Numbered from the stretch's first letter, positions 21,272 through 31,745 are shown. The stretch: DNA of 64,000 bases from a bacterium (GCA_905221065.1 CAJNBS010000003.1:1-64000), one strand, 5' to 3'. The notes: a model not told the origin generated them from the letters alone. Numbers and translations: made by a program.

Positions 21272-22552
21272 ATGACTCGTGATTTTAAATTTGAAACCTT
21301 ACAATTGCATGCTGGTCAAGTTGTGGATCCAGCTACCAAGTCTCGTGCAGTGCCGATTTACCAAACAACATCTTTTGTTTTTGATGATACGCAGGAGGGT
21401 GCCGATCTGTTTGCCTTGAGAAAACCAGGGAATATCTATACTCGTATTACCAACCCTACAACAGCTGCTTTTGAAGAAAGAATTGCTGCCCTTGAAGGTG
21501 GTGTCGGAGCACTTGCAACAGCTTCAGGTATGGCAGCAGTGACTTATACGATTTTGGCGCTTGCCCACGCTGGTGACCATGTAGTAGCAGCTTCAACTAT
21601 CTACGGTGGAACCTTCAATCTCTTGAAAGAAACCCTTCCTCGTTATGGGATTACAACAACCTTTGTGGATGTGGATAATTTGGAGGAAGTAGAAGCAGCT
21701 ATCAATGACAATACCAAGCTTGTCTTGATTGAAACCTTGGGCAATCCCTTGATTAACATTCCTGATTTGGAAAAATTGGCAGAGATTGCGCATAAACACC
21801 AGATTCCTCTTGTTTCGGACAACACCTTTGCCACGCCTTACTTGATTAACGTCTTCTCTCACGGTGTAGATATTGTCATTCACTCTGCGACTAAGTTTAT
21901 CGGTGGGCATGGTACGACTATTGGTGGAGTGATCGTTGATAGTGGTCGTTTTGACTGGGCAGCTTCAGGAAAATTCCCTCAATTTGTTGAGGAAGACCCA
22001 AGTTACCATAACTTGAGCTATACTCGTGATGTGGGTGCGGCAGCCTTTATTATCGCTGTTCGTGTCCAATTGCTCCGTGATACAGGTGCTGCCTTATCGC
22101 CATTCAATGCCTTCCTCTTGCTCCAAGGACTTGAAACCCTTTCTCTTCGTGTGGAACGTCACGTGCAAAATGCAGAGAAAATTGTTGATTTTCTTGTAAA
22201 TCATCCTAAGGTAGAGAAGGTAAATTATCCAAAACTGGCAGACAGTCCATATCATGCCTTGGCTGAGAAATATTTGCCAAAAGGTGTGGGCTCCATCTTT
22301 ACCTTCCATGTCAAAGGTGGGGAGGCAGAAGCCCGCAAGGTAATTGATAATTTGGAAATCTTTTCTGACCTAGCAAACGTAGCAGATGCTAAATCGCTTG
22401 TTGTTCATCCAGCCACAACCACTCACGGTCAATTGTCAGAAAAAGACCTGGAAGCAGCAGGTGTCACACCAAACCAAATCCGCTTGTCTATTGGACTTGA
22501 AAATGTAGATGATTTGATTGAAGACTTGCGCTTGGCCTTGGAAAAAATTTAA
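21272..22552 (+). CDS. O-acetylhomoserine aminocarboxypropyltransferase / sulfhydrylase
   Basis: A 426-residue PLP enzyme of the Cys/Met metabolism family, of the long MetY type rather than the 380-residue cystathionine enzymes. It would make homocysteine from O-acetylhomoserine and sulfide, and similar proteins also act on O-acetylserine. The PLP lysine is Lys208 in HSATKFIGGHGT; the N-terminus FETLQLHAGQ and YQTTSFVFDD and the C-terminal VVHPATTTHGQL and IRLSIGLEN are characteristic. It is a single-gene unit with its own promoter and terminator. Naming as metY or cysD would be by family only. Confidence 0.9.
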   Translation: MTRDFKFETLQLHAGQVVDPATKSRAVPIYQTTSFVFDDTQEGADLFALRKPGNIYTRITNPTTAAFEERIAALEGGVGALATASGMAAVTYTILALAHAGDHVVAASTIYGGTFNLLKETLPRYGITTTFVDVDNLEEVEAAINDNTKLVLIETLGNPLINIPDLEKLAEIAHKHQIPLVSDNTFATPYLINVFSHGVDIVIHSATKFIGGHGTTIGGVIVDSGRFDWAASGKFPQFVEEDPSYHNLSYTRDVGAAAFIIAVRVQLLRDTGAALSPFNAFLLLQGLETLSLRVERHVQNAEKIVDFLVNHPKVEKVNYPKLADSPYHALAEKYLPKGVGSIFTFHVKGGEAEARKVIDNLEIFSDLANVADAKSLVVHPATTTHGQLSEKDLEAAGVTPNQIRLSIGLENVDDLIEDLRLALEKI

Positions 22553-22564
22553 AGTAATAGATAT

Positions 22565-22598
22565 AAACAGTGGGTTTCGACTCACTGTTTTTGATTTT
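22565..22598 (+). terminator. Terminator with UUCG loop
   Basis: AAACAGTGGGT pairs with ACTCACTGTTT around a TTCG tetraloop, followed by TTGATTTT, 13 bases after the stop. Confidence 0.85.
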
Positions 22599-22608
22599 CC
22601 CTCAGGCA

Positions 22609-22617
22609 TGATATAAT
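22609..22617 (+). promoter_or_regulatory. Extended -10 promoter of the DUF2130 gene
   Basis: TGATATAAT lies 30 bases before the ATG and partly downstream of the preceding terminator. A weak TTGATT-like -35 is within the terminator tail. Confidence 0.55.
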
Positions 22618-22646
22618 GGTTAAAGAAGTCTAGAAAGAGGAACGAT

Positions 22647-23921
22647 ATGAACGAAATCAAATGTCCCAACTGTGGGGAAGTCTTTACAGTAAATGAAAGC
22701 CAGTATGCCGAACTCTTGTCCCAAGTAAGAACGGCAGAGTTTGATAAGGAATTGCACGATCGCATGAAGCAGGAACTGGCCTTGGCTGAGCAAAAGGCTA
22801 TGAATGAGCAACAGTCTAAGCTAGCTCAAAAAGACCAAGAAATCGCGCAATTGCAGAGTCAAATCCAAAACTTTGATACAGAGAAAGAGTTGGCCAAGAA
22901 AGAAGTTGAACAGTCAAGCCACCAGGCTCTCTTGGCCAAGGACAAGGAAGTGCAGGCCTTGGAAAACCAATTGGCCACCTTGCGTTTGGAACATGAAAAT
23001 CGACTGCAAAAGACCCTTTCTGACCTTGAAAAAGAACGAGATCAGGTCAAAAATCAACTCCTCTTGCAAGAAAAAGAAAATGAATTATCTTTGGCTTCTG
23101 TTAAGCAAAACTATGAGGCCCAACTTAAAGCAGCCAGTGAACAAGTCGAATTCTACAAGAATTTCAAAGCTCAACAATCCACAAAAGCTATCGGTGAAAG
23201 TTTGGAACAATATGCAGAGAGTGAGTTTAACAAGGTACGCAGTTTTGCCTTTCCAAATGCCTACTTTGAGAAGGATAATAAGGTTTCTGCGCGTGGTTCT
23301 AAAGGCGACTTTATCTTCCGTGACTTTGATGAAAATGGGTTAGAATTTATTTCTATCATGTTTGAAATGAAAAATGAAGCGGATGGAACAGAGAAGAAGC
23401 ACAAGAATGCGGACTTCTACAAGGAATTGGACAAGGACCGTCGGGAGAAAAACTGCGAATATGCGGTTCTGGTGACCATGCTAGAAGCAGATAACGACTA
23501 CTTTAATACAGGGATTGTTGATGTCAGCCACGAGTATGAAAAGATGTATGTGGTCCGTCCTCAATTCTTTATTCAGTTGATTGGGCTCTTGCGTAATGCA
23601 GCGCTTAATTCTCTAAAATATAAGCAGGAGTTGGCCTTGGTCCGTGAACAAAATATCGATATTACACATTTTGAGGAAGACTTGGATGCCTTTAAGCTAG
23701 CTTTTGCCAAGAACTACAACTCTGCTTCGACCAACTTTGGTAAAGCTATTGATGAAATCGACAAGGCCATCAAACGCATGGAAGAGGTTAAGAAATTCCT
23801 AACTACATCCGAAAATCAACTCCGTCTAGCTAACAACAAATTGGAAGATGTTTCGGTCAAAAAATTGACCCGTAAAAATCCAACCATGAAAGCAAAATTT
23901 GAAGCATTGAAGGGGGAGTGA
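22647..23921 (+). CDS. DUF2130 domain-containing protein
   Basis: A 424-residue protein of unknown role. The N-terminus KCPNCGEVF resembles half of a zinc ribbon. Residues about 30-190 are a long coiled coil rich in Glu, Gln, Lys and Leu. The DUF2130 domain follows (about 190-365), with [29 protein letters not shown] sequence and EMKNEAD, reminiscent of nuclease-fold cores, though catalytic activity is unproven. A second short coiled segment ends the protein. It is 10 bases from truB and probably cotranscribed with it. I do not assign a function. Confidence 0.85.
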   Translation: MNEIKCPNCGEVFTVNESQYAELLSQVRTAEFDKELHDRMKQELALAEQKAMNEQQSKLAQKDQEIAQLQSQIQNFDTEKELAKKEVEQSSHQALLAKDKEVQALENQLATLRLEHENRLQKTLSDLEKERDQVKNQLLLQEKENELSLASVKQNYEAQLKAASEQVEFYKNFKAQQSTKAIGESLEQYAESEFNKVRSFAFPNAYFEKDNKVSARGSKGDFIFRDFDENGLEFISIMFEMKNEADGTEKKHKNADFYKELDKDRREKNCEYAVLVTMLEADNDYFNTGIVDVSHEYEKMYVVRPQFFIQLIGLLRNAALNSLKYKQELALVREQNIDITHFEEDLDAFKLAFAKNYNSASTNFGKAIDEIDKAIKRMEEVKKFLTTSENQLRLANNKLEDVSVKKLTRKNPTMKAKFEALKGE

Positions 23922-23931
23922 GAAAGCAAAA

Positions 23932-24810
23932 ATGAACGGTATTATCAACTTAAAAAAAGAAGCGGGAATGACCTCGCATGATGCGGTTTTTAAACTGCGT
24001 AAGATTTTAGGAACTAAGAAAATTGGACATGGTGGGACCTTAGATCCGGATGTGGTGGGTGTTTTGCCAATTGCGGTTGGCAAGGCGACCCGCATGGTTG
24101 AGTTTATGCAGGACGAGGGCAAGGTCTATGAGGGTGAAATCACTCTTGGTTATTCAACGACGACAGAGGATGCTAGTGGGGAAGTGGTCACAGAGACACC
24201 AGTTTTGTCGCCCTTGGATGAAACCATTGTCGATCAAGCGATTGCGAGTCTGACTGGGCCTATTACCCAGATTCCGCCTATGTACTCAGCTGTCAAGGTC
24301 AATGGTCGAAAGCTCTATGAGTATGCGCGTGCTGGTCAAGAAGTGGAGCGTCCAGAACGTCAGGTGACTATTTATCAGTTTGAGCGGACAAGTCCGATTT
24401 CTTATGAGGGCGAACTTGCACGTTTTACTTTTCGTGTGAAATGCAGTAAGGGAACTTACATCCGTACCTTATCGGTTGATTTAGGTGAGAAGCTTGGTTA
24501 TGCAGCTCATATGTCACATCTGACACGGACTAGTGCAGCAGGTTTGCAACTGGAGGATGCTCTTACCTTGGAAGAAATTGCTGAAAGAGTTGAGGCTGGT
24601 CAATTAGACTTTCTCCATCCTCTAGAGATTGGGACGGGGGACCTTGTCAAAGTTTTTCTAAGTCCAGAAGAGGCTACAGAAGTGCGCTTTGGTCGCTTTA
24701 TCGAGCTCGACCAAACAGACCAAGAATTAGCTGCCTTTGAAGATGATAAATTGCTAGCCATTCTAGAAAAGCGAGACAATCTCTACAAACCAAGGAAGGT
24801 TTTTATCTAG
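23932..24810 (+). CDS. truB: tRNA pseudouridine(55) synthase
   Basis: A 292-residue enzyme converting U55 of the tRNA T-loop to pseudouridine. The catalytic Asp38 lies in [15 protein letters not shown], followed by GKATRMVEF; the substrate-contact motifs [21 protein letters not shown] and [19 protein letters not shown] are intact. A C-terminal RNA-binding segment ends the protein. The ribosome site GGGGGAG lies inside the end of the preceding gene. In many relatives truB pairs with ribF, which is not seen here. Confidence 0.96.
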   Translation: MNGIINLKKEAGMTSHDAVFKLRKILGTKKIGHGGTLDPDVVGVLPIAVGKATRMVEFMQDEGKVYEGEITLGYSTTTEDASGEVVTETPVLSPLDETIVDQAIASLTGPITQIPPMYSAVKVNGRKLYEYARAGQEVERPERQVTIYQFERTSPISYEGELARFTFRVKCSKGTYIRTLSVDLGEKLGYAAHMSHLTRTSAAGLQLEDALTLEEIAERVEAGQLDFLHPLEIGTGDLVKVFLSPEEATEVRFGRFIELDQTDQELAAFEDDKLLAILEKRDNLYKPRKVFI

Positions 24811-24881
24811 TCTAACTGGGGTGTAGGGAATGTTGTTTCCCATAGACTATCCAAATCAGACTATAAATTTTGCAAAAAATG

Positions 24882-24890
24882 TGATAGAAT
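24882..24890 (+). promoter_or_regulatory. Extended -10 promoter of udk
   Basis: TGATAGAAT lies 29 bases before the ATG; the ribosome site GGAGG is well placed. No convincing -35 box. Confidence 0.55.
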
Positions 24891-24919
24891 AGACGACGGA
24901 TAAAAAAACGGAGGATAGC

Positions 24920-25558
24920 ATGCAAAATAGACCAATCATTATCGGAGTGACAGGTGGTTCTGGTGGAGGTAAGACCAGTGTTTCAAGAGCCATTTTATCG
25001 CATTTCCCTGATGAAAAGATTTCCATGATTGAGCATGATTCATACTACAAGGATCAGTCTCATTTGACCTTTGAAGAGCGTGTCAAAACCAACTATGACC
25101 ATCCTTTTGCTTTTGATACAGACTTGATGATCGAGCAGATTAAGGAATTGTTGGCAGGGCGTCCGGTGGACATTCCGACTTATGACTATACAGAGCATAC
25201 ACGAAGTAGCAAGACTTATCGTCAGGAGCCTCAAGATGTCTTTATCGTTGAGGGGATTTTGGTCTTGGAGGACAAGCGCCTGCGCGATTTGATGGATATC
25301 AAGATTTTTGTGGATACGGATGATGATGTGCGCATTATTCGTCGGATCAAGCGTGATATGGAAGAGCGTGGCCGTAGTCTTGATAGCGTTATTGACCAGT
25401 ACTTAAGCGTGGTTAAACCAATGTACCATCAGTTTATCGAACCAACCAAGCGTTATGCTGATATCGTCATTCCTGAAGGGGTTAGCAATACCGTTGCTAT
25501 CGACCTGTTGACGACCAAGATTGAAAAGATTTTGGAAGAAGCTCGAAACAGCAAATAA
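24920..25558 (+). CDS. udk: Uridine/cytidine kinase
   Basis: A 212-residue P-loop kinase phosphorylating uridine and cytidine to UMP and CMP in pyrimidine salvage. Walker A is [16 protein letters not shown]; the substrate region [12 protein letters not shown] and [11 protein letters not shown] and the lid [17 protein letters not shown] are typical. Length is standard. It is a single-gene unit, with a terminator directly after it. Confidence 0.96.
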   Translation: MQNRPIIIGVTGGSGGGKTSVSRAILSHFPDEKISMIEHDSYYKDQSHLTFEERVKTNYDHPFAFDTDLMIEQIKELLAGRPVDIPTYDYTEHTRSSKTYRQEPQDVFIVEGILVLEDKRLRDLMDIKIFVDTDDDVRIIRRIKRDMEERGRSLDSVIDQYLSVVKPMYHQFIEPTKRYADIVIPEGVSNTVAIDLLTTKIEKILEEARNSK

Positions 25559-25566
25559 TCAAATGT

Positions 25567-25586
25567 GGAGGCCTTGCCTCCTTTTT
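25567..25586 (+). terminator. Terminator of udk
   Basis: GGAGGC-CTT-GCCTCC followed by five T, 8 bases after the stop. Confidence 0.9.
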
Positions 25587-25636
25587 CTATTTTTCCCTTA
25601 TAATGGTACATAAATGAAGATTTTTAGGCATATTTT

Positions 25637-25645
25637 TGGTATAAT
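25637..25645 (+). promoter_or_regulatory. Extended -10 promoter of the xseA-recN gene run
   Basis: TGGTATAAT lies 40 bases before the xseA start. The genes downstream to the phosphoesterase overlap or nearly touch, and I see no further promoter before the one ahead of lepA, so this may drive seven genes. Confidence 0.6.
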
Positions 25646-25685
25646 AATACCCATGAAAGAGCAAGAAAATGAATAGTAGGTGGAG

Positions 25686-27026
25686 ATGGAAAAGTATTTA
25701 TCGGTAACAACTTTGACCAAGTATCTGAAAATGAAATTCGATAAAGACCCTTACTTGGAACGGGTCTATTTAACTGGTCAAGTTTCCAACTTTCGTAAAC
25801 GACCTACTCACCAATACTTCTCCCTAAAGGATGATCATGCAGTCATTCAAGCGACCATATGGTCTGGGATTTATCAGAAATTAGGTTTTGACCTGGAAGA
25901 AGGAATGAAGATCAATGTGATTGGGCGTGTTCAGGTCTACGAACCGAGCGGTAGCTACTCCATCATTATTGAAAAGGCTGAGCCTGATGGCGTTGGGGCG
26001 TTAGCGATTCAGTTTGAACAACTCAAGAAAAAATTGACAGAAGAAGGTCTGTTTCAAGAGAGATTCAAGCAACCTCTGCCCCAATTTTCTAAGAGAATTG
26101 GTGTAGTGACAAGTCGTAGTGGAGCCGTTATTCGAGATATTATCACGACCGTCAGCAGGCGATTCCCAGGTGTGGACATTCTTCTCTATCCGACCAAGGT
26201 TCAAGGTGAAGGAGCAGCGGAGGAAATTGCTCGAAATATTGCGCGTGCTAATCAACGGGACGATTTGGATTTACTGATTATTGGTCGTGGTGGTGGTTCC
26301 ATTGAGGATCTCTGGGCCTTTAACGAAGAAATTGTGGTACGGGCTATTTTTGAATCTCGTCTGCCAGTTATCTCTAGTGTGGGCCATGAGACAGATGTGA
26401 CCTTGGCGGATTTTGTGGCAGATAGACGGGCTGCTACACCGACTGCTGCAGCTGAACTAGCAACTCCCGTGACCAAGTTGGATCTATTGGCTCATTTACA
26501 AAATCAAGAAAAACGGATGGCAACAGCAGTCCGAAATGTCCTATCTAAGAAACAAGAAGCCCTAAAAAAATGCAGTCAGTCAGTCATCTTTAGACAACCA
26601 GGTCGTTTGTATGACGGTTATTTGCAACGCTTGGACCAACTGCAACTGCGCTTAAAACAAAGTCTACGAACACGGATTTCTGATAACAAACAGCTAGTCC
26701 AAGCAAGGATGCATCAACTGGTGCAATTATCACCTGTGACCAAAATCCAGCGTTATCAAGACCGTCTAGGTCAGTTGGACAAGCTTTTACGTAGCCAAAT
26801 GGCATTAGTTTATGATGCCAAGGTTGCTGAGGTGAAAAGACTTTCAGAAGCCTTGTTGATGTTGGATACCAGTCGAATTGTGGCGCGTGGTTATGCTATT
26901 GTCAAAAAAGAAGAGTCCGTTGTAGATTCGGTTGAAAATTTGAAGAAGAAAGACCAAGTAACGCTTTTGATGCGAGATGGTCAAGTAGAATTAGAGGTTA
27001 AAGATGTCAAAACAAAAGAAATTTGA
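25686..27026 (+). CDS. xseA: Exodeoxyribonuclease VII large subunit
   Basis: A 446-residue catalytic subunit of ExoVII, which degrades single-stranded DNA from both ends in recombination and repair. I start at ATG 25686 ([14 protein letters not shown]), after AGGTGG, instead of the in-frame GTG two codons earlier. The N-terminal OB fold (1-105, [10 protein letters not shown]), the catalytic core (about 125-310; [49 protein letters not shown]), and a coiled C-terminus (310-445) that binds XseB are all present. Overlaps xseB by 23 bases. Confidence 0.96.
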   Translation: MEKYLSVTTLTKYLKMKFDKDPYLERVYLTGQVSNFRKRPTHQYFSLKDDHAVIQATIWSGIYQKLGFDLEEGMKINVIGRVQVYEPSGSYSIIIEKAEPDGVGALAIQFEQLKKKLTEEGLFQERFKQPLPQFSKRIGVVTSRSGAVIRDIITTVSRRFPGVDILLYPTKVQGEGAAEEIARNIARANQRDDLDLLIIGRGGGSIEDLWAFNEEIVVRAIFESRLPVISSVGHETDVTLADFVADRRAATPTAAAELATPVTKLDLLAHLQNQEKRMATAVRNVLSKKQEALKKCSQSVIFRQPGRLYDGYLQRLDQLQLRLKQSLRTRISDNKQLVQARMHQLVQLSPVTKIQRYQDRLGQLDKLLRSQMALVYDAKVAEVKRLSEALLMLDTSRIVARGYAIVKKEESVVDSVENLKKKDQVTLLMRDGQVELEVKDVKTKEI

Positions 27027-27216
27027 GGAAAATCTAGCACAACTGGAGACCATTGTACAAAGTTTGGAAAATGGTGAAATAGCTCTAGAAGATGCGATTG
27101 CAGCCTTTCAAAAGGGCATGGTCTTGTCAAAAGAACTCCAAGCTACGCTGGACAAGGCTGAAAAGACCTTGGTCAAGGTCATGCAAGAAGACGGAACAGA
27201 AAGTGATTTTGAATGA
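27004..27216 (+). CDS. xseB: Exodeoxyribonuclease VII small subunit
   Basis: A 70-residue helical protein that wraps several copies around XseA and is needed for ExoVII activity. The [19 protein letters not shown] signature and the following helix are typical. It overlaps the ends of xseA (23 bases) and ispA (4 bases), so it is translationally coupled on both sides, keeping subunit amounts matched. Confidence 0.95.
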   Translation: MSKQKKFEENLAQLETIVQSLENGEIALEDAIAAFQKGMVLSKELQATLDKAEKTLVKVMQEDGTESDFE

Positions 27217-28088
27217 AGAAGCAAGAAAAATTAGCTCTTGTCGAGTCGGCTTTGGAAGATTTTTATGGAGACCAGCAGTTTGCCTCTAGTTTGCGAGAGT
27301 CTGTTCTCTATTCCATTCATGCTGGTGGCAAGCGTATTCGGCCTTTTCTCCTGTTGGAAGTTTTGGAAGCCTTGCATGTTGCTCTCAAACCTGCTCACGC
27401 GCAGGTGGCCGCGGCCTTGGAAATGATTCATACAGGGAGCTTGATTCACGATGATCTTCCTGCTATGGATGATGATGATTACCGTCGAGGGCGTTTGACC
27501 AATCATAAGAAATTTGGTGAAGCAATGGCCATTTTGGCTGGAGATGCCTTGTTTCTAGATCCTTACGCCTTGATAGCGCAGTCAGATTTGTCAAGTCAGA
27601 TCAAGGTGGACTTGATTGCCAACTTATCCCTTGCTTCAGGTAGTCTGGGTATGGTGGCAGGACAGGTTTTGGACATGGAGGGTGAACACCAACACTTGTC
27701 CTTGAAAGAACTTCAGACCATTCATGCCAATAAGACTGGGAAATTACTAGCCTTTCCTTTCCAAGCAGCTGCTATTATAGCTGATTTGGCTCCTGAAATA
27801 CAGGCAAAGCTGAAAACTGTTGGTGAATTAATCGGGCTGGCTTTTCAAGTTAGAGACGATGTGCTAGATGTGACAGCTAGTTTTGAGGAAATCGGCAAGA
27901 CACCGCAAAAGGACTTGCAGGCAGAAAAGTCAACCTACCCTGCCTTGTTGGGCTTGGAAGAGGCCATTGCCTTTTGTAACCAAACCCTAGATCAAGCTAA
28001 TGGCAAATTAGAAGAAATTGCCCAGCAAGTTCCCTTTGAGATAGAATCGATTGTAAGTGTAGTAGAAAGTTTGAGAATGAATGGCTAA
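27213..28088 (+). CDS. ispA: Polyprenyl synthetase, farnesyl diphosphate synthase type
   Basis: A 291-residue prenyl transferase condensing IPP with DMAPP and geranyl diphosphate to make farnesyl diphosphate, the precursor of undecaprenyl carriers. The first aspartate motif is in [17 protein letters not shown] and the second in [20 protein letters not shown] binds substrate near the N-terminus. The gene overlaps xseB and tlyA, as in many Firmicutes. Chain-length selectivity for C15 is inferred from the family. Confidence 0.94.
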   Translation: MKKQEKLALVESALEDFYGDQQFASSLRESVLYSIHAGGKRIRPFLLLEVLEALHVALKPAHAQVAAALEMIHTGSLIHDDLPAMDDDDYRRGRLTNHKKFGEAMAILAGDALFLDPYALIAQSDLSSQIKVDLIANLSLASGSLGMVAGQVLDMEGEHQHLSLKELQTIHANKTGKLLAFPFQAAAIIADLAPEIQAKLKTVGELIGLAFQVRDDVLDVTASFEEIGKTPQKDLQAEKSTYPALLGLEEAIAFCNQTLDQANGKLEEIAQQVPFEIESIVSVVESLRMNG

Positions 28089-28896
28089 GGAAAGAGTGGA
28101 TGTACTAGCTTATAAACAGGGCTTGTTTGAAACGCGAGAGCAGGCCAAGCGCGGTGTCATGGCTGGACTAGTCGTAGCAGTCCTGAATGGAGAACGGTTT
28201 GATAAACCAGGAGAGAAAATCCCGGACGACACCGAGCTAAAACTCAAGGGTGAAAAACTCAAGTATGTCAGCCGTGGTGGCTTGAAATTGGAAAAAGCCT
28301 TGCAGGTCTTTGATTTGTCAGTTGAAGGAGCAACAACGATTGATATAGGTGCTTCTACTGGAGGATTTACCGATGTCATGTTGCAGAATGGTGCTGAGTT
28401 AGTCTTTGCTGTCGATGTCGGCACCAATCAGTTGGCTTGGAAATTACGCCAAGACCCGCGGGTTGTCAGTATGGAGCAGTTCAATTTCCGCTATGCTGAA
28501 AAGACTGATTTCGAAAAGGAACCGAGCTTTGCCAGTATTGATGTGAGTTTCATTTCCCTTAGTCTGATTTTGCCAGCCTTGCATCGAGTCTTAGCCGATC
28601 AAGGTCAGGTTGTGGCTCTAGTTAAGCCTCAGTTTGAGGCAGGACGTGAGCAGATTGGGAAAAATGGAATTATTCGAGATGCTAAGGTTCATCAGAATGT
28701 CCTTGAATCTGTCACAGCTATGGCAGTAGAGGAAGGTTTTTCAGTCCTTGGTTTGGATTTTTCTCCCATCCAAGGTGGTCATGGAAATATTGAGTTTTTA
28801 GCGTATTTGAAAAAAGAAGAGTCAGCAAGCAATCAGGTTCTTGCTGAGATTGAAGAAGTAGTAGAGAGGGCGCATAGTCAATTTAAAAATGAATAA
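28081..28896 (+). CDS. tlyA: TlyA-family rRNA methyltransferase / S4-domain protein
   Basis: A 271-residue protein with an N-terminal S4 RNA-binding domain (about 5-65) and a FtsJ-like SAM-dependent methyltransferase domain (about 65-250) with motif I IDIGASTGGFTDVMLQNGA and the downstream KPQFEAGREQIGKNGI. Relatives 2'-O-methylate rRNA; the older name hemolysin is not supported by the domain content. Overlaps ispA and argR by 8 bases each. Confidence 0.92.
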   Translation: MAKERVDVLAYKQGLFETREQAKRGVMAGLVVAVLNGERFDKPGEKIPDDTELKLKGEKLKYVSRGGLKLEKALQVFDLSVEGATTIDIGASTGGFTDVMLQNGAELVFAVDVGTNQLAWKLRQDPRVVSMEQFNFRYAEKTDFEKEPSFASIDVSFISLSLILPALHRVLADQGQVVALVKPQFEAGREQIGKNGIIRDAKVHQNVLESVTAMAVEEGFSVLGLDFSPIQGGHGNIEFLAYLKKEESASNQVLAEIEEVVERAHSQFKNE

Positions 28897-29320
28897 AAAA
28901 GAGAGACTTGAAAAAATTAGACGATTTGTGACAGATTATCAAATCGGTACGCAAGAAGAAATCGTAGAACATTTGAAAGAAGCAGGCATCACTGCCACTC
29001 AGGCGACAGTATCCCGAGATATCAAAGAGCTAGGTATTGTCAAAATTCCTTTGAGAGACAACACCTATGTCTATGAATTGCCAAAATCAATCGTAAAAAG
29101 TTTGCAACTGGCTGAAGACAATATTGAGTCTGCAGACTTGATGGACAAGATGATCAATCTCCAAGTTATCCCAGGAAATACAGCTTTCGTAAAAGCTCAG
29201 TTAATCGAGACTTTTGCGGACAAGATTTTCAGCTGTTTGGCTGATGATAGCTCGATTTTAGTCATTGCCAGAAGTGAAAGTCTAGCTGAGGAAATCTTTG
29301 AACAAGTAAAAAATTGGTAG
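28889..29320 (+). CDS. Arginine repressor, ArgR/AhrC family (second of two)
   Basis: A 143-residue regulator. The winged helix (about 1-68) holds IGTQEEIVEHLKEAGITATQATVSRDIKELGIVK; the C-terminal domain has NTAFVKAQLIE and LADDSSILVIARSES rather than the classical arginine-binding sequence, so arginine binding may need the partner at 6600. In the xseA-recN run this gene occupies the place of ahrC in Bacillus. It overlaps tlyA by 8 bases and is 6 bases from recN. Targets cannot be told from this window, which has no arginine genes. Confidence 0.88.
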   Translation: MNKKERLEKIRRFVTDYQIGTQEEIVEHLKEAGITATQATVSRDIKELGIVKIPLRDNTYVYELPKSIVKSLQLAEDNIESADLMDKMINLQVIPGNTAFVKAQLIETFADKIFSCLADDSSILVIARSESLAEEIFEQVKNW

Positions 29321-29326
29321 GTCTAT

Positions 29327-30994
29327 ATGTTACTTGAAATTTCGATAAAAAACTTTGCCATTATTGAGGCTATTTCCCTCAATTTTGAAAAGGGAATGAC
29401 TGTTCTGACTGGTGAAACGGGTGCAGGGAAGTCGATTATCATTGATGCCATGAATATGATGTTGGGGGCTCGTGCGACGACAGATGTTATTCGTCATGGT
29501 GCACCAAAGGCAGAGATTGAGGGACTTTTCTCAGTTGAAAATAGTCGCCTTTTGCAGGAAATTTTCGATGAGCAAGGTTTGGAATTGGGTGATGAGATTA
29601 TCATCCGTCGGGAAATTCTGCAAAATGGTCGTAGTATCAGTAGAGTGAATGGTCAGATGGTCAATCTGTCTGTTTTGCGTGCCATTGGGCAACATCTTGT
29701 GGACATACATGGTCAGCATGACCAAGAGGAGTTAATGCGTCCTCAACTGCACATCCAGATGTTGGATGAATTTGGCGACGCAGCTTTTTGGGACTTAAAA
29801 GAAACCTATCAAACAAGTTTTGATGCCTATCGAAAAATGCGCAAGCAGGTTCTGGAAGTTAAGAAAAACCAACAGGAACACAAGGCTCGTATTGAAATGT
29901 TGGAATTTCAAATGGCAGAGATTGAGGCAGCAAACTTGCAGGCTGGAGAAGACCTGGCTCTCAATCAAGAGCGAGAGAAACTGCTCAACCATAAAAATAT
30001 CGCAGATACGCTGACCAATGCCTACAGTATGTTGGACAATGAAGATTTCTCAAGTCTGGCCAATGTTCGTTCAGCCATGAATGACATGGAAAGTGTTGAA
30101 GAGTATGACCCTGACTACCGTGAAATTTCAAGTTCTCTGTCTGAGACCTACTATGTCTTAGAGGATATTAGCAAGCGTCTGGAAGCTATTATTGAGGACC
30201 TTGATTTTGACGGCAATCGCCTTATGCATGTTGAGAATCGTTTGGACCTCCTTCATACTATTACGCGTAAGTATGGTGGTACTGTAGACGATGTCTTGCT
30301 TTATTTTGCCAAGATTACGGAAGAATACAATCTTTTGACAGGTAATAACCTTTCGTCTGAGGACATGGAAGCAGAGCTTAAGAAGTTAGAAGTTAGTCTT
30401 GTCGATTTGGCAGGTCAGCTTGCCTCTGCTCGTCATGACTTGGCCCAGCAGCTCGAAGCTGAGATTAAACAAGAACTGCAAGACCTTTATATGGAAAAAG
30501 CCCAGTTTCAGGTTCGTTTTAGCAAGGGCAAATTCAGCCGTGAGGGCAATGAAATGGTTGAGTTTTACATTTCAACCAATCCTGGCGAAGACTTTAAACC
30601 CTTGGTCAAGGTTGCATCTGGTGGGGAATTGTCTCGCCTCATGTTGGCCATTAAGTCTGCCTTTTCACGTAAAGAAGGCAAGACTAGCATTGTCTTTGAT
30701 GAAGTGGATACGGGAGTTTCAGGCCGTGTTGCCCAAGCTATTGCTCAGAAGATTCACAAGATTGGCCAGCATGGTCAGGTTCTGGCTATTTCCCATTTGC
30801 CACAAGTGATTGCGATTGCAGATTATCAATTCTTTATTGAGAAGATTAGCAATGAGCATTCAACAGTTTCGACTGTTCGTCTTTTGACGGTTGAAGAGCG
30901 AGTGGAGGAAGTTGCTAAAATGTTGGCAGGTGATGATGTGACGGAAGCAGCCCTGACGCAAGCTAGAGAATTGTTGAGAAACAGGGAGAAATAA
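29327..30994 (+). CDS. recN: DNA repair protein RecN
   Basis: A 555-residue SMC-like ATPase that gathers broken DNA ends in double-strand break repair. Walker A is LTGETGAGKSIIIDA near residue 35, a coiled coil spans roughly 150-370 with a central hinge-like stretch, and the C-terminal half-ATPase has the signature KVASGGELSRLMLA and Walker B SIVFDEVDTGVSG. Length is standard. It lies 6 bases after the ArgR gene and 1 base before the phosphoesterase gene. Confidence 0.96.
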   Translation: MLLEISIKNFAIIEAISLNFEKGMTVLTGETGAGKSIIIDAMNMMLGARATTDVIRHGAPKAEIEGLFSVENSRLLQEIFDEQGLELGDEIIIRREILQNGRSISRVNGQMVNLSVLRAIGQHLVDIHGQHDQEELMRPQLHIQMLDEFGDAAFWDLKETYQTSFDAYRKMRKQVLEVKKNQQEHKARIEMLEFQMAEIEAANLQAGEDLALNQEREKLLNHKNIADTLTNAYSMLDNEDFSSLANVRSAMNDMESVEEYDPDYREISSSLSETYYVLEDISKRLEAIIEDLDFDGNRLMHVENRLDLLHTITRKYGGTVDDVLLYFAKITEEYNLLTGNNLSSEDMEAELKKLEVSLVDLAGQLASARHDLAQQLEAEIKQELQDLYMEKAQFQVRFSKGKFSREGNEMVEFYISTNPGEDFKPLVKVASGGELSRLMLAIKSAFSRKEGKTSIVFDEVDTGVSGRVAQAIAQKIHKIGQHGQVLAISHLPQVIAIADYQFFIEKISNEHSTVSTVRLLTVEERVEEVAKMLAGDDVTEAALTQARELLRNREK

Positions 30995-30995
30995 G

Positions 30996-31724
30996 ATGAC
31001 AGACTATTATGTAATTGGAGACGTTCACGGAAAAGCTGGGATGCTAGAAGACCTTCTCAAAACTTGGGATGGTCAGACCCAGTTGCTTTTTCTAGGGGAT
31101 TTAATTGACCGTGGTGAAGATAGTCGCCGTGTCCTAGAGATGGTTAAGGACTTGGTCGATAATCAAGGGGCTATCTGTTTGTCAGGAAATCACGAGTATA
31201 TGTTTTTGACTTGGCTAGATGACCCAGAAGAAAGTTATGACCACTATCGCCGCAATGGTGGAGATACAACCATTAACTCTATCCTAGGTCGTCCCTTGGA
31301 TGCTCCAGTTGATGGAGTAGAAGATGCCAAGCGTGTCGCTACTGAAGCTGCAGATTTGGTCGAATTTATTCGTCAAATGCCATTTGTGGTAGAGACAGAT
31401 AAGTATATCTTTGTTCACGCAGGTATTGATTTGACCTTGGACGACTGGCATGAAACTACAGATTATAAAAAAGTCTGGCTTAGAAAACCATTCCACGAAG
31501 CCGAAAATCATACTGGGAAAACTATTGTCTTTGGTCATACACCGGTTTATGGTTTGTTGAAGCAAGATCGTGGTACTGCTGAGCTTTGGACTACAGAAGA
31601 TGGCAAGATTGGCATGGACGGAGGAGCTGTTTATGGTGGTGTCCTTCATGGGATTGTCTTTACAGACCAAGGAATGACAGAACACCACTTTATTGAAAAT
31701 GACGGCTTTGTCGCTGAAGATTAG
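30996..31724 (+). CDS. Metallophosphoesterase (PPP family, PrpE/ApaH-like)
   Basis: A 242-residue calcineurin-type phosphoesterase with the metal motifs GDVHGKAG near the N-terminus, GDLIDRGED, SGNHEYM, and the later FVHAG and FGHTPVYG histidines. Relatives include serine/threonine phosphatases and diadenosine tetraphosphate hydrolases; the sequence alone does not choose. It starts one base after the recN stop, so it is probably the last gene of the run, before lepA's own promoter. Confidence 0.85.
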   Translation: MTDYYVIGDVHGKAGMLEDLLKTWDGQTQLLFLGDLIDRGEDSRRVLEMVKDLVDNQGAICLSGNHEYMFLTWLDDPEESYDHYRRNGGDTTINSILGRPLDAPVDGVEDAKRVATEAADLVEFIRQMPFVVETDKYIFVHAGIDLTLDDWHETTDYKKVWLRKPFHEAENHTGKTIVFGHTPVYGLLKQDRGTAELWTTEDGKIGMDGGAVYGGVLHGIVFTDQGMTEHHFIENDGFVAED

Positions 31725-31745
31725 TACTCCTAGCAGGGTATGGTC

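Noticed and set aside
24810..24880. Hairpin GGGAA-TGTTGT-TTCCC after truB as a terminator
   Set aside because: The stem is five pairs and no T run follows, so I do not call it.
25653..25676. Seven-codon reading frame (MKEQENE) before xseA, as a possible leader peptide
   Set aside because: It has no ribosome site and no regulatory amino-acid pattern; it is most likely chance.
28081..28896. tlyA as a hemolysin
   Set aside because: The domains are S4 plus an rRNA-methyltransferase fold; no toxin feature is present.
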